Source of the DNA: Blepharisma japonicum
Taxonomy: Eukaryota > Ciliophora > Heterotrichea > Heterotrichida > Blepharismidae
Direction of reading: 5' to 3'
DNA: 64,000 nucleotides
Assembly (NCBI GenBank): GCA_949751835.1
Contig: CATKHK010000032.1
Location: forward strand, 62,001 to 126,000
Shown one piece after another: positions 1-10,900 of the stretch; position 1 is the first letter of the stretch; every line of letters starts with the position of its first letter. A model generated the notes under the pieces. The model was not told the origin of the DNA. It worked only from the letters and a program-made list of their open reading frames with translations, and made no database searches. The translations under genes and the position numbers were made by a program.

Positions 1-1742
1 GACCATCAGTGCTTTTTATAAGTTTTGCAGAGACCTTCAATTCTTAGACCATCGCTGCTTTCGGATTTATCGTCATATGAAATTTCTGAGTCGCTTAGAC
101 TGACATTTACCATTTCTATTTCGTGGAGGAGGTGCTTTTTTCGTCTTTTGCAGCCCCAAAAATCTGTCGTAAACATAAAATAGATAGGACTATATAAATT
201 TTACTCTGATTTTCCTCGATTACTTGGCAATATATGATCAAAAAGCCACGCCATGATCACAAAAATAAAAAAATTAAAAATTTGGTCTTGCATAACATCA
301 ATACTTGGAGGAATATAAAACTCAAAACCTTTTATATACCCAGATTTCGGCACCCAAAAATTATCATAAACATACTCAGTCCCAGCCTCCCATCGCCTTT
401 CAGAATAATTTGGATGACTAGATGCCTTAGTCGCAATATCATAATAAATCAATGAAAAGTTATACCCAGGATAAAATGTAAATCCTCACCTTACCCAATG
501 AGCCCAATTCGGCAATTCATTTATATGGACTAAAAGTGTGAGAAGGTGACTTTGTAAAAAACTCTGCAAAACAATTCCAAATAATAAAAATGTATAGGAG
601 ATTGTATACGCAAGTTTAGCTGAGTTTAGAACTGTTGTAAGCCAAAATCCGAGCATAAGCATTGTGATAGCAAACATCTCGAAATTAGCAAATTGAATTC
701 TGAGTAGAAATTACATGTAAGGACAATTTAAAAAGAAATCAAACTTGAATAAATACCCAGAGATAATCAAGCAATTTGTAGATAAGAAAGAAATAATTAA
801 ACCAGTGATAAACCAAGAAAGCCAAAACGAAGTACTTGATACTCCCATTACAGCAAGTCCATGACGCAATTTTAGCTCTTTTTCTTTGACAATTTCAGAG
901 GCAATCATGCCGAATATCAATAATGGTGGAATAAAAAAGAACATTGGCCCTGTCATAGAGACTGAATCATAGCCAGCCATAAGTCGATTTTTTGTTTTTG
1001 GATATCCTTGGAGTAGCATTTCTAGCTTTGGAACTTGTTTTTTAGCTACTTTTCCTTGGAATTCTAAAGTAGCTTTATCTATTGCAAGCTTGACTGCTGC
1101 AACATTTGCATCTAGAGGATCTGGGGCGCTTCTATCAAAAACATTAATTGGACTCTCAGTAAAGTTGTAAATTAATGAATATAAATAGTTTGAATATTGC
1201 CCTACAGGTCCACAAGGAATTTCTTTCAAATAATCATTATCAGGCAGTGGGAAGTTTTTCGTACACATAACAACCCCAAACCGTGTCTGATTCATATGCT
1301 TTTGTATATAATCAGTAAACTCTTTATAGCCATTTTCAGAGTAAATTCTGATGTCTTTTCCAATAGCAAGATTATGCTCTTTTGCAATCTGATTAACTAC
1401 ATATTCGCTTCATTCATTTTTCCCTCCTGTCAGGCCAAATCCGATAGTGACACAATCTTTTTCTCAGCATTTCTGGATTTTATTTATATCTCTGATTTTT
1501 GGGTTAAGTGTCAATTCACCTTCAATGTAAGAACTGACCATCCTTTGGATTACTCATAATAAAAAACATACAAAAATAGGTGAGATAATCAGAACTAAGG
1601 TAGAAAAATATTGCCTGGTAAATAATAAATAATTTTTTCATAATAAAACTCTTACTTGTGAGATCAGCTGCTTGATTTCTCATTTAAAAATAGAAAAAGG
1701 CGAGCAAGGCTTTGGTTTTTCTTGCACATTTGTATTCTCCAT
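1..1742 (-). CDS. ABC transporter, ABCA type (N-terminal part, cut by window edge)
   Basis: Likely a full-size ABCA-family lipid or drug exporter in a cellular membrane. The start ATG is at 1742 and the reading frame runs off the left edge. A cytosolic N-terminus is followed by a first membrane helix (VLIISPIFVCFLLWVIQRMV), a large soluble loop, then a cluster of helices from about residue 240 on (for example FFFIPPLLIFGMIASEIVKE), and finally the onset of the first nucleotide-binding domain (LRIEGLCKTYKK). The Walker motifs lie outside the window. This layout, with a large loop after helix 1, is typical of ABCA. Two 15-nt introns are seen at 190-204 and 700-714; removing each restores the frame across a stop. 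At least six in-frame TGA codons must be read as Trp. Substrate unknown. Confidence 0.85.
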
Positions 1743-1781
1743 TTATTACTTTAATTAAGTAATTAAGTTAAAGAATTTGCT

Positions 1782-2981
1782 CTAAGAATGGGCCTCTTCC
1801 TTTACTCCTTCAGGATGCTGCTCAGCTGCCTTTGCTGCTTTAGCTTTTTTCTTTTCTTCATCACTAGAAGAAGAACTTGATGAAGACGAAGAACTTGACG
1901 ACTTTTTATCTTTATGGTCCTTATGCTCATGGTCTTTATGCTCATGGTCTTTATGCTCATGACCTTTATGCTCATGGTCTTTATGCTCATGGCTTTCATG
2001 ATGCTCATGCACTTCAACGGTCTCGGTGGTCTCTCCATCATGATGGTGGTGGCGGTGGCGATGATGGTGCTCTCCAGATACTTCCACAGTAACTTCTACT
2101 TTCTTTTCACTTTTTCCAGATTTTCCTTTCAAGACATCGGCAGCAGCTACTTTGGCAACTGGAGGCTTATGGCTGAGTGCCAAAAGCCTAATTCCGTGAG
2201 GTGTCAATAAAGCTGCGTTGTCTTCATCTTCGAAGACTTTTAGAAAATCTTGCAAGGAAACGTGTTCTTTTGGCTTGACTTCTTTGACTTCTTCTACTTT
2301 AGCTTCTACTTTTTTAACTTCTTCCTTCTTCTCTTCCTTTTTCTCCTCTTTTTTCCCTTCTTCCTTTTTCTCTTCCTTTTTCTCTTCCTTTTTCTCTTCT
2401 TTTTTTTCTTCGGTTTTTTTCTCAGCTTTTTTATTTTCTCCTAGGAAAGTTTTGACGATATGGATAGTTGCTTTATCCTTGTATTCATTCAGAAGCTTAA
2501 CATAGGTATTCCACTTTTCTTCAGTTATTTCCGTTCCTGCACCTCGAAGTATAGTAAGTTTATTGATAGAAATTTCGACCATATCAGCAACTAAAGCATG
2601 GATTTCTGCCCTATGGAGTTCTTTAGTGTCCATAGGGTCTCTAGTTTCGAACAAGAGTTTTGCCTTGTCTCTAGAGCTGCCTTCACTTATCATTGCTCCA
2701 AGAACAAGCAGATGGCGAAGTGGGAGCTTTCCATCATGGCCTTTGAATGATGCAAAGAAATCTGCTGCTTTAGGGCTGTAAGCAGTGTTTTCTACGTTAA
2801 GGCTAAGATAAGAAACAATATCACGCCATTGCTCAGCGTTAACTTCAAAGCCTGCTGAGTATTTATGATGGCAGAAATCGACTAATTTGCAGTTATGACT
2901 GCCGTAGTTTAGCTGTGCTTCTTGACGAAGCAAAATACGCTCTTCTTCAGACAATTCTGTTCTGCTTCCTTGGCAACCCAT
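1782..2981 (-). CDS. N-terminally acylated EF-hand-like protein with acidic/basic and His-rich repeats
   Basis: A 399-residue protein of unknown function. It begins MGCQGS, a good N-myristoylation site (Gly2, Ser6) with Cys3 available for palmitoylation, so membrane attachment is likely. Residues 15-180 look like a helical, EF-hand-derived domain resembling neuronal-calcium-sensor-type proteins, but I see no complete canonical calcium loop. Residues about 185-235 are Lys/Glu tandem repeats (KKEEKKEE type), followed by a His-rich patch, a run of KDHEH pentapeptides and a poly-Ser stretch. The His-rich part could bind metal ions; this is inference. There are no introns and no in-frame TGA. The ORFs on the opposite strand here are shadows of the repeats. 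Confidence 0.8.
   Translation of the reverse strand: MGCQGSRTELSEEERILLRQEAQLNYGSHNCKLVDFCHHKYSAGFEVNAEQWRDIVSYLSLNVENTAYSPKAADFFASFKGHDGKLPLRHLLVLGAMISEGSSRDKAKLLFETRDPMDTKELHRAEIHALVADMVEISINKLTILRGAGTEITEEKWNTYVKLLNEYKDKATIHIVKTFLGENKKAEKKTEEKKEEKKEEKKEEKKEEGKKEEKKEEKKEEVKKVEAKVEEVKEVKPKEHVSLQDFLKVFEDEDNAALLTPHGIRLLALSHKPPVAKVAAADVLKGKSGKSEKKVEVTVEVSGEHHHRHRHHHHDGETTETVEVHEHHESHEHKDHEHKGHEHKDHEHKDHEHKDHKDKKSSSSSSSSSSSSSDEEKKKAKAAKAAEQHPEGVKEEAHS
1921..1995 (-). repeat. Five copies of a 15-bp tandem repeat encoding KDHEH-type pentapeptides
   Basis: Five consecutive 15-bp units (plus-strand unit close to ttatgctcatggtct) with only a few substitutions lie inside the coding region of the acylated EF-hand-like protein. 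Unit length is a multiple of three, so copy-number changes keep the frame. Confidence 0.85.
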
Positions 2982-3872
2982 ATTTTTATTAAAACCAATG
3001 GTTTTTTCAAGCTTAACTTATGATGAAATGGTTTTATAAAATTACTAAGCGAATTATTAACTGTAAATAAAAATTCAAGAATTATTTTATACAAAATAGT
3101 CTGCAGCCGGTGAATGCTGCTTGTTAATAATTAAATATAATTTAATGGCAAAAGAAAGCTTGGCTTTTGCTATAACTATAATAATAGAAGTTTTCTAATA
3201 AATTATATTATTTTAATTTTTTCCCCATGCGTAAGTTCCTTTTACTCGAAGTGTCATGATTGTCAAAAACTGCAAATTATATTGGTGATATTAGTAAAAA
3301 GGGTTTAATATCTAATAAATAAAATTCTTATTGGAGAGAAATTATTAAATATCATTTACCTAAACACTAATAGCTAAAGTTATAGCGAACCTACGCGAGA
3401 TATTCACATATTTATCTAATAAAAATTACCATAATTTTTTATAAAAAGAATTATTATTATATTTGTTTATCAAGTTATTATAGCTTTCAATTTGCTTTAA
3501 AAATTGAGATTATTAAAAATAATTATATTAAAATCAAAAATAAAATAAAAGAATTCAGGCAGAAAATAAAAATAAAAAATCATGAAAATCATTCATATTA
3601 CTATATAAAAGCACCTTAAATAATAAAAAATGACATATAGAAGATTTTTCTCAAAAATATTAACAAAATTTATATGAAATAATTAGATAAAATTTTAATT
3701 GTAAACTCTCATATATAACCTTCAATTAATGATTTATATAGCTTATTATTAATTCTCATCTCTATATTAAATTATCTTAATTTCTATTATCAAAAATAAA
3801 ATCCCCACTTGCATTAAAGAAGAAATTATCTTAATCTTTTTGGCTCTGAAAACGTCCTCTTTCTTTGAATCT
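2982..3872. other. Gene-poor AT-rich stretch
   Basis: About 890 bp of very AT-rich DNA between two minus-strand genes. I see no reading frame of note on either strand when TGA is read as Trp, no tRNA-like GC-rich segment and no clear repeat. It should hold the promoter of the gene starting at 2981 at its left side and the end of the upstream transcript. Confidence 0.5.
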
Positions 3873-4496
3873 CTACCCTTTCTTCATATCATTCCTTAGC
3901 TGCCGTCTCAGTCTTTTCAGCCCTTCTATTGTCACAAATTCACTAGGTTCTACCTTAATATACATGCTTCTCATATATCTTCTCCTCTTTTTCATCATCA
4001 TTTCTTCATATAACAAATTTGCTGACTCTTTTAATTCATTTTCTAATTTTTTAAAAACCTGTTTACTTTTATCATAACAAGGCCTCAAATTGTTCAGTTT
4101 TTCTTTTTCGATTTCATCTATAATATGGTCAATAAATATAAGTCTGCTTCTTTGAGTTTTGGATCCATACAGATTAGGACGCGATTGAATTTTGCAGAGC
4201 TCAGAAAAACGTGATTTTGATGGTATTGAGGTGCTGGGAGACCTTGTGTGGCAGCCTGTGCTGTCTTGTGAAATCGCTCTATAAGTTTTTATGGAATGCT
4301 TTGCAGGGCTAGAGGGAGATCTTATCGGACTTTGAGAAAGGATTTTTGGGTATAGAAGGTAGTCAGGCAACTTAGGAGAAATCTTAGAAAACCTTCGAGT
4401 CGTGCTTTTAAGGGTTTCAGCAGCTCCTTTTGGGCTTGCAGGGGTAGAAATCAGCGTGATTTTTGGTATTGTGCGTTTTCTTTTCCCAGTTTCCAT
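3873..4496 (-). CDS. Hypothetical basic, Ser/Pro-rich protein
   Basis: A 207-residue protein that I do not recognise. The N-terminal half is rich in Ser, Thr, Pro, Lys and Arg (many SP/TP sites such as STPASPKG and SPIRSPSSP), so it is probably disordered and a phosphorylation target. The C-terminal 80 residues are charged and helical (EIEKEKLNNLRPCYDKSKQV, then a MMMKKRRRYMRS basic cluster). It ends in TAG at 3873-3875. No intron or in-frame TGA. The long open frame and codon use like the neighbours support a real gene; function is open. Confidence 0.65.
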   Translation of the reverse strand: METGKRKRTIPKITLISTPASPKGAAETLKSTTRRFSKISPKLPDYLLYPKILSQSPIRSPSSPAKHSIKTYRAISQDSTGCHTRSPSTSIPSKSRFSELCKIQSRPNLYGSKTQRSRLIFIDHIIDEIEKEKLNNLRPCYDKSKQVFKKLENELKESANLLYEEMMMKKRRRYMRSMYIKVEPSEFVTIEGLKRLRRQLRNDMKKG

Positions 4497-4574
4497 AATA
4501 ATCTTAAATAATCGTCAATTTAAATTTTAACTTCAATTTTTTTTATAAAAGCTTAAATTAGCTAATGTTTTAGC

Positions 4575-5240
4575 TTAATGGCGGGTGTGCCTTGGTAACT
4601 GCCCTTGTTCATCATATTTGCTGGCCCAGCCTGTTATGAATTCTTCTAGCTGTTGTACGTCAGATCCATAGTCGTAAACCAAATCAGCGAAATCGCTAAA
4701 GCACTTCTCAAAGGCTTTTTCGTCTTTATCGCCACCATTATTAGCATGGCTTGCCATGCAGCTTGCAGCAGTTGCTCTCGCCTTTGCAAATTTCTGTTCA
4801 AGTTCTATTTTCATAGACTTTTGAGGCAGCATGCATAGTTGAGGGCAATCTGAAGATTCGTCTTTATTGGCATAGCAAAGATCAAGGCAGCCTTGCTTTT
4901 TAGTTTCAAGGACTTTGTAAGATGGGCTTCTTTCTATGTTCTTCTCAACTAGATCAAAGCCACTATGAAGCTTTTTAACAGATTCGAACTCGTGAGACTC
5001 TGAATTGAAAGATGCTGGTAAAGGCTTCTTTTGGGGTGCTGCAAGTTGGCTTTCTTCTGGTGCAAGCTCTGTTTTGGCTACAAGGTCTCGGTACCAGCGA
5101 AGATTCCAGGAATATCCTCCAGGAGAGTAAAGCCAGCTTGGCATATACTGAAGTCCAAGCTTGTGGCGTTCTTCAGGGTCGGACTGGTTGAGATAATAGT
5201 AATAGATCTTCCAACATATAGCTGAGAATGGGTAATCCAT
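4575..5240 (-). CDS. Unknown protein with paired CX3C motifs
   Basis: A 221-residue soluble protein, not recognised. The N-terminus is aromatic-rich (KIYYYYLNQSDPEERHKLG, then WLYSPGGYSWNLRWYRDL). Cysteines sit in a CX3C-X9-CX3C arrangement (C118, C122, C132, C136), followed by C161 and C180. Spaced CX3C pairs occur in small Tim chaperones and other disulfide-bonded mitochondrial intermembrane-space proteins, so a mitochondrial role is possible, but the rest of the sequence does not look like a small Tim protein. Ends in TAA. No intron or in-frame TGA. Confidence 0.7.
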   Translation of the reverse strand: MDYPFSAICWKIYYYYLNQSDPEERHKLGLQYMPSWLYSPGGYSWNLRWYRDLVAKTELAPEESQLAAPQKKPLPASFNSESHEFESVKKLHSGFDLVEKNIERSPSYKVLETKKQGCLDLCYANKDESSDCPQLCMLPQKSMKIELEQKFAKARATAASCMASHANNGGDKDEKAFEKCFSDFADLVYDYGSDVQQLEEFITGWASKYDEQGQLPRHTRH

Positions 5241-5350
5241 GTTTAAGATTATAATTAAATATATCCACCAAGTAAATGCTGTGATAAAGATTTAGCGAAA
5301 TTAAATTCATCTGATTTTTCAATCCATTTAAATATGATTTTCTCGACTCC

Positions 5351-7876
5351 TTATTCGAACCCAGGAGGAGGCCTCAAATCCCAGCTTTCAAATCCTGAAT
5401 AATGAAGCCTTGAATGCTTAGTGTCAGAGTCCTGGCTTAAGCCTTCACTTAAAGTGCGGTTGTGGACATTCCAAATAGTCGCACTTGGATTGAACTTGAC
5501 GCTGTCACTGCTAAGATGTGGAGATGCTGGACCTTGTAAAGAACTCGACAAATCATTAGAAGCGTCGAAATAGTTCTCGTAAATGCTTCAGGATTTGTCT
5601 TCTTCTACTGGCTTAACGATATGCATCGGCAGACTTGATATATTTACTATCCTTTGCATATGATTATGTGAAAAGAGATCATTGGAAATTCCTACACCAT
5701 CATCGTAGCCTGATGAAACATGCCTTGGATGAGGAGAAGGCGAAGAATTTTGTGTCTGTTCTAAAACAGCTGAGCCAAATGAGTCTCTGAAAGGAGAGTA
5801 AAAATAGTCAAAATGAGGATTTTCTGATCTAAAGATCATATAAGTTTCTTTGGTTTTTATGATTTCAAGCTGGTTTTTGCCAAAAGTTTGGATAAATTCG
5901 CAGAGATTGGCGACTTGGTAGCTTGCCCAAGAAATAGGCTGCCCAAGCCTATCAAGAAGTTGCTGCTCAAGTTTTGATTCAGAAAGGCCAAATTTGTTTT
6001 CGTTGAGGGATTGGAAAATAAGGTCTAAAATTTGGTCAACAGAAGGAGGAGAATTAGAAATTTGCCTAAGCTTTATGTCATTTAATACCACAAATGGATG
6101 ATTTGTGCCTCTTAGCTCTACAGAAACAGAAGGAATTGCTAGAAGTAAATCTTTTAGTTTGGCGAAGCCAAGCTCTGTTATATTTAGCTGAAACTTTAAC
6201 GACCTTTTCAGCAGCAGTGGAAGCTGTGCTAGCGAAATCTCATGGGGTGGTTTTTCTAAATACTCTAATATAGCTTTTTCGATCGCTTGCATTTTTCGCT
6301 GAATTTCTATTTTAGACGTTGACCTCTGATGGCTTGGCGTTCACACTAACAAAGTCCTCTGATACCTCAACAAGTCTTCATTTATCGCTATTTGTATCAT
6401 ATAGCTAATTTTTCCAAGCGAGCAGCTTCTCATAGCACTTGGACCGCAAAGTTTCACAAATTGTGCACATCCGTACCTTCCTCCTGGAATTACTCTGATT
6501 TCTTCATCTTGTAAGCTTTTTTTGTGCTTTTTTGAGGTAAAATAGTCTTCTAGAAATTGCATGAGTTCTCGTCAATCTTCAGTTTCTTTAAGATTTAAAT
6601 AGTCACCAAATTTAGAATGCTGGTCTAAAGCCACCCACTCTTCGCCGCTTGGATAAATTAAAAAGGTTTTGGCACCGATTGAAGGTTCATCTATTTCTCG
6701 GATGCTGAATTTTGGGACGCTAGAAATAGGCTGAGAAAACAGGCTAAAAGCCACTGGAGCTGAAGAAGAATGGGAGTGTCCACGGGCTTGCTGAATTAAA
6801 TGGTCTCACTGAGCAGATGTCGGCTTTATATCGAAAGCTTCTCTCATACGGCATTGGATTGCTTTTTCAGTCGGCAACATTTCATCAGCTTTTAGCGACC
6901 TAAGGGTTCATAATAATAAGTCTAGTGAAAGCTGCTCGATTTTTAAGCTTGCAAATTCAATGCTGGAGTCTCCCAGCTCTCGTGAGGTCAAGCGGATCAC
7001 ATTTTTCTTTTCAGCTGTTTTTACTAGTTTTATGATAGAGTCACTATTAGTTTTCAGTCGAGACCTCAAGTTTTCAATAAGCTCAGGGACTTCGTGGAGC
7101 AGATTTCCCTTGCTGGCTTCTTCTTTTAAATAAGCTCAGATTTGGTTTATTGCTAAAGTTTTTTTTTCGTCAATTTGGTTGATTTCTTTGACTTCAGAAA
7201 ATCTAGTATTGTCTTCTCGGTTCCTGGATTTAATAGGAGCTGATTCATTGCTGGTGATGGTTTCCAGCTGCAAGGGAAGAATTCTACTTGAAATTATAAA
7301 TTCAATGCCTGGCACATTGCTTTTGAGCTGAATTAAATGAGGCTTTATCTGCAAACTGTGTGCAGTTATCACCAATACATGTGTCAGTCCATTATTTGAT
7401 AGCACCGACACATCAAGTAAAATAGCTTCATTATCTTTAATCCCTTGAAAATAAATCGGAGTTATTCCTTCTTTAATAGCAGCTTCTTTTCATCTACCCC
7501 AAGGATCTCCATAAGTTCTAACAAACTTAGGTACCCCAACTCTCTGAGAAATTTCATTGAGCGCTTGTCTTATATCTTCAGCACGTGATGGTTTGCATGA
7601 CCCAAAATCCCAAAACACCCCAAGCTGCTTTGGGGACTCAAAAGTCTCCTTAGAATGGTTTACATGGGATACTTCGCAGTTTTCACAGGCCGAAATGTCG
7701 CAGGTTTCGCATCTCATCACAGCAATGTTACGGCATGAATTGCAGATCTTCGGCCTTATATGAGATTTTCGTTTTCCGCCCTTGTGGAGAGCTTCATCAC
7801 ATGTGAGACAAAGACCTTGATCACACTCAGCACAGAAATAAATTGCGTTGTCTGAATCGCACTCTTCGCACTTCAT
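5351..7876 (-). CDS. B-box / NYN-like / LOTUS (OST-HTH) RNA-regulatory protein, MARF1-like
   Basis: An 841-residue protein with the architecture of MARF1/limkain-b1-type RNA regulators. Residues 3-75 hold two B-box-like Cys/His zinc modules (CEECDSDN, CNSCRNIAV). Residues about 85-190 resemble a NYN RNase-like domain, starting GVFWDFGSC (compare WDIENC in MARF1), though some acidic residues of that fold seem lost. A central region has the block GGRYGCAQFVKLCGPSAMRS. From residue about 529 on there are two winged-helix LOTUS/OST-HTH domains (AILEYLEKPPHEISLAQLPL and the segment after SVDQILDLIF). LOTUS domains bind RNA and helicase partners. At least seven in-frame TGA codons are read as Trp; frame is continuous with no intron. 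It starts 56 bp from the divergent myosin gene. Confidence 0.8.
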
Positions 7877-7932
7877 ATTGCAATTTTAATGGAGTTATAA
7901 GTTTGAAGCAGTCTCTGCATTTTTTCTTATAA
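7877..7932. promoter_or_regulatory. 56-bp shared divergent promoter region
   Basis: The ATG of the LOTUS-protein gene (minus, 7876) and that of the myosin gene (plus, 7933) are separated by only 56 bp, so both promoters and 5' leaders must fit here or overlap coding DNA. The myosin side carries CTTATAAATGG directly over its start codon. Confidence 0.6.
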
Positions 7933-10900
7933 ATGGAATTTGTACTCGGGGACTTGATCTGGATATATCCTCATGATGAATTATCATGGGCTCCTGGCGA
8001 AATCACCAGCATTGAAGAAAACGCCTACGTCGTAAGTGTAAAAGATTTTCCAGACAGCGATCTCTATAGAGTTGAAAAGCAGCATGCCCTTCCTGTACAT
8101 CCCAGCTGTTTAGAAGGAATCCCAGACTTATTGTCTCTCGGAGAATTTAACCTAGGCGCTTTATTGCATAACGTAAGGACGAGATATTTCCAAAACAATA
8201 TTTATACATCAGTCGGAAGCCCAATTTTGATATCTATCAACCCATATATGAAATTACCGATTTATACACAAAAACATGCAGAAATGTATAGAGGCAAAGG
8301 AAAAGAAAATTTAGCGCCACACTTGTATTTAATGGCAGAGCAGGCGCATTCGGCATTGCTAGAATCCAATCAGTCTATAATTATTTCTGGAGAAAGTGGG
8401 TCAGGGAAGACAGAAGCAGCAAAAATAATTTTAAGCTACTTAGCTGGGTTTTCCGGGGAGGCGAGTAAAGGAGGAAATTCTATAGAAAATCAAGTTTTAG
8501 ACTCGAATCCTATTTTAGAAGCTTTTGGGAATGCCAAAACTCTCAGAAATGACAATTCGTCAAGATTTGGAAAATTCATTGAAATTCATTTTGATAGTGT
8601 CACAAGGAAGCTCCACTCTGCTAGAATAGAAAATTATTTATTGGAAAAATCTAGAATTGTTACACAGATTGAAGGAGAAAGGAACTACCATTTCTTTTAT
8701 CAGCTGTGTGCTGGGGCTAATGATACAGAAAGAGAACTATTTAAAATATTATCCGCAGATAGCTATAATTATCTATGCAAAGGTGGCTGTTTAGAAATCC
8801 CTGATATTAATGATGCTGAAAACTATCAGCAAACTAGGGAATGTATGAAGATTTTGGGATTCACAGAGCAAGAACAAATGGATATTTTAAGGATTGTGAC
8901 AGGAGTTTTATATATGGGAAATCTTGAATTTGCAGGAGAAGAAAATGCAGAAATTGAAAATTATGAGATTTTGGAAATTATTGCAAATTTATTAAAAATT
9001 CCTGTAAAAGTTGTAGAAAAAACACTTACTACAAGAATCATGATAGACCCTATGACCAAAAAAGAAATAGAAATGCTTCAAAACCCTGACCAAGCTATGT
9101 ATATAAGAGATGCCACCTCAAAAGCAATATACAGTAAACTGTTTGTGTGGCTTGTCCATAGGATTAATGAATCAATTGCAGTAAAACAGAAAAAAGCTAC
9201 AAAAATCATAGGTCTACTTGATATATATGGTTTTGAAGTCTTTGACGACAACTCTTTTGAGCAGCTTTGTATTAACTACGCCAATGAAAAGCTTCAGCAG
9301 CATTTTAATCACCATATGTTTAAGCTCGAGCAGTCAGAATACTCCAAGGAAAAAATCAAATGGGATCATATCTCTTATGAAGATAACCAGCTTTGTATAG
9401 ATTTAATTGAAAAAAAGCCTATAGGAGTAATCGCTTTATTAGACGAGCAATGCAAGCTCCAAAGAGGGAGTGACAAAACTTTTCTATCAAACTTGCACTC
9501 AATGAAAGAAAAAAGTAATTACTTATGTGATCCTGGGCAGTTTGCGAATGATTATTTTGGAGTTTCGCATTATGCAGGAAATGTTTTTTATAATGTAAAT
9601 GGTTTTTGTGAAAAAAATAAAGATACATTAAACCCAGAAATAATAAAAGCAGTCGATTTATCTGATTGTGAACTATTACGTTTAATTTTTACAGAGCCTA
9701 AAGTAAAGAAATCAAGAGGTAAAAAAGATGGTAGCACCCCAGGCACCCTAAATGCCCCCACAATTGCAACCCAATTCAAAGCGCAGCTTCACGACCTTAT
9801 GAAAGCGTTATCTGCAGCTACCCCTTCCTATATCCGCTGTATTAAGCCAAATCCTCACAAGTCTCCTAAAGAATTCGACTCAATCGACGTAGAAAGGCAG
9901 CTTCGATGTGCTGGTATGCTTGAATCTATCCGTATCAGGAAAGCTGGATACTCAGTCCGAAGATCTATTCAAGAATTTGTAGGAAAATACTGGATTTTGG
10001 CTCCTTCTGTAAAAAAACAAAGCATGAGTAATATGGCGCAATGTAAAGAATTATTTGGAGCTTTAATGAAAAATCCGTCATTAAGAAATATGCTGGATCC
10101 TGATAAAAAATTATGCCAAATTGGAATAACCAAGGTGTTTATGAAGGACGAGCTTAGACAAGCTATTGATGTAGAGTATGCAAAAGCAGCCCATGGACAT
10201 GCAGTAAGGATTCAAGCGTTATTTAGAGGGCATAAACAGAAAAAAAAATATCAGTTTTTGTGCGTTTGTGTATTGTGTCTGCAGAAAAATATTAAAAATT
10301 TCTTGTGGAGGAGGAAATTAGGGAGAAAAATTGAGGCAAAGAAGAAGGTAAAGAGATGGATCGCTAGTTTAGTGTGTAAAGAGAGAAAAAATAGGATGAT
10401 AAAGGCGGTAGAGATAATTGAGAGAGGGGTTAGGAGAGTATTGAGTAGAGAAACAATTAAAGATATGGTATATGAGAGTAAGAAAATAGAAATAAAGAAG
10501 GATAAAGAAATAAAAGATGAAGAAATAAGGCTTGAAGAAGTAAAAAAAGTTGAAAATGAAGAGACTAAAATTGAGATAGCAAGCAGCAATAATTCAGAAA
10601 AATATCAAGAAATTTATATGAAAGACCAAAATAAATATAAATATTTATATGAAAAAACTGAAGATTCCACAACTGAAGAAACCGAAGATTTCGAAGTCAG
10701 TATCAAGCAGATCAATGAAAGGCCTAGAAATATATCCCACAGAGAGCTTATATCAGGGAATGCTCCTGTTATAGAAACTCTCAAGCAAGAAATTTCTTCA
10801 CTAACATCAAAATTAACTTATGAGCGAGAAAAAACAGCAGAACTTGAAGGGCAAGTAGAGCACTATAGAAAACTATACGAATCTGCTTTAGAGCAGCTTC

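Noticed and set aside
2218-2505. Plus-strand frames rich in Ser/Phe opposite the EF-hand-like gene
   Set aside because: They mirror the Lys/Glu repeat coding on the minus strand and have no protein-like character of their own.
8032-8055. Possible 16-nt GT...AG intron in the myosin gene
   Set aside because: Removing it would shift the frame, and the unspliced sequence encodes a sensible protein.
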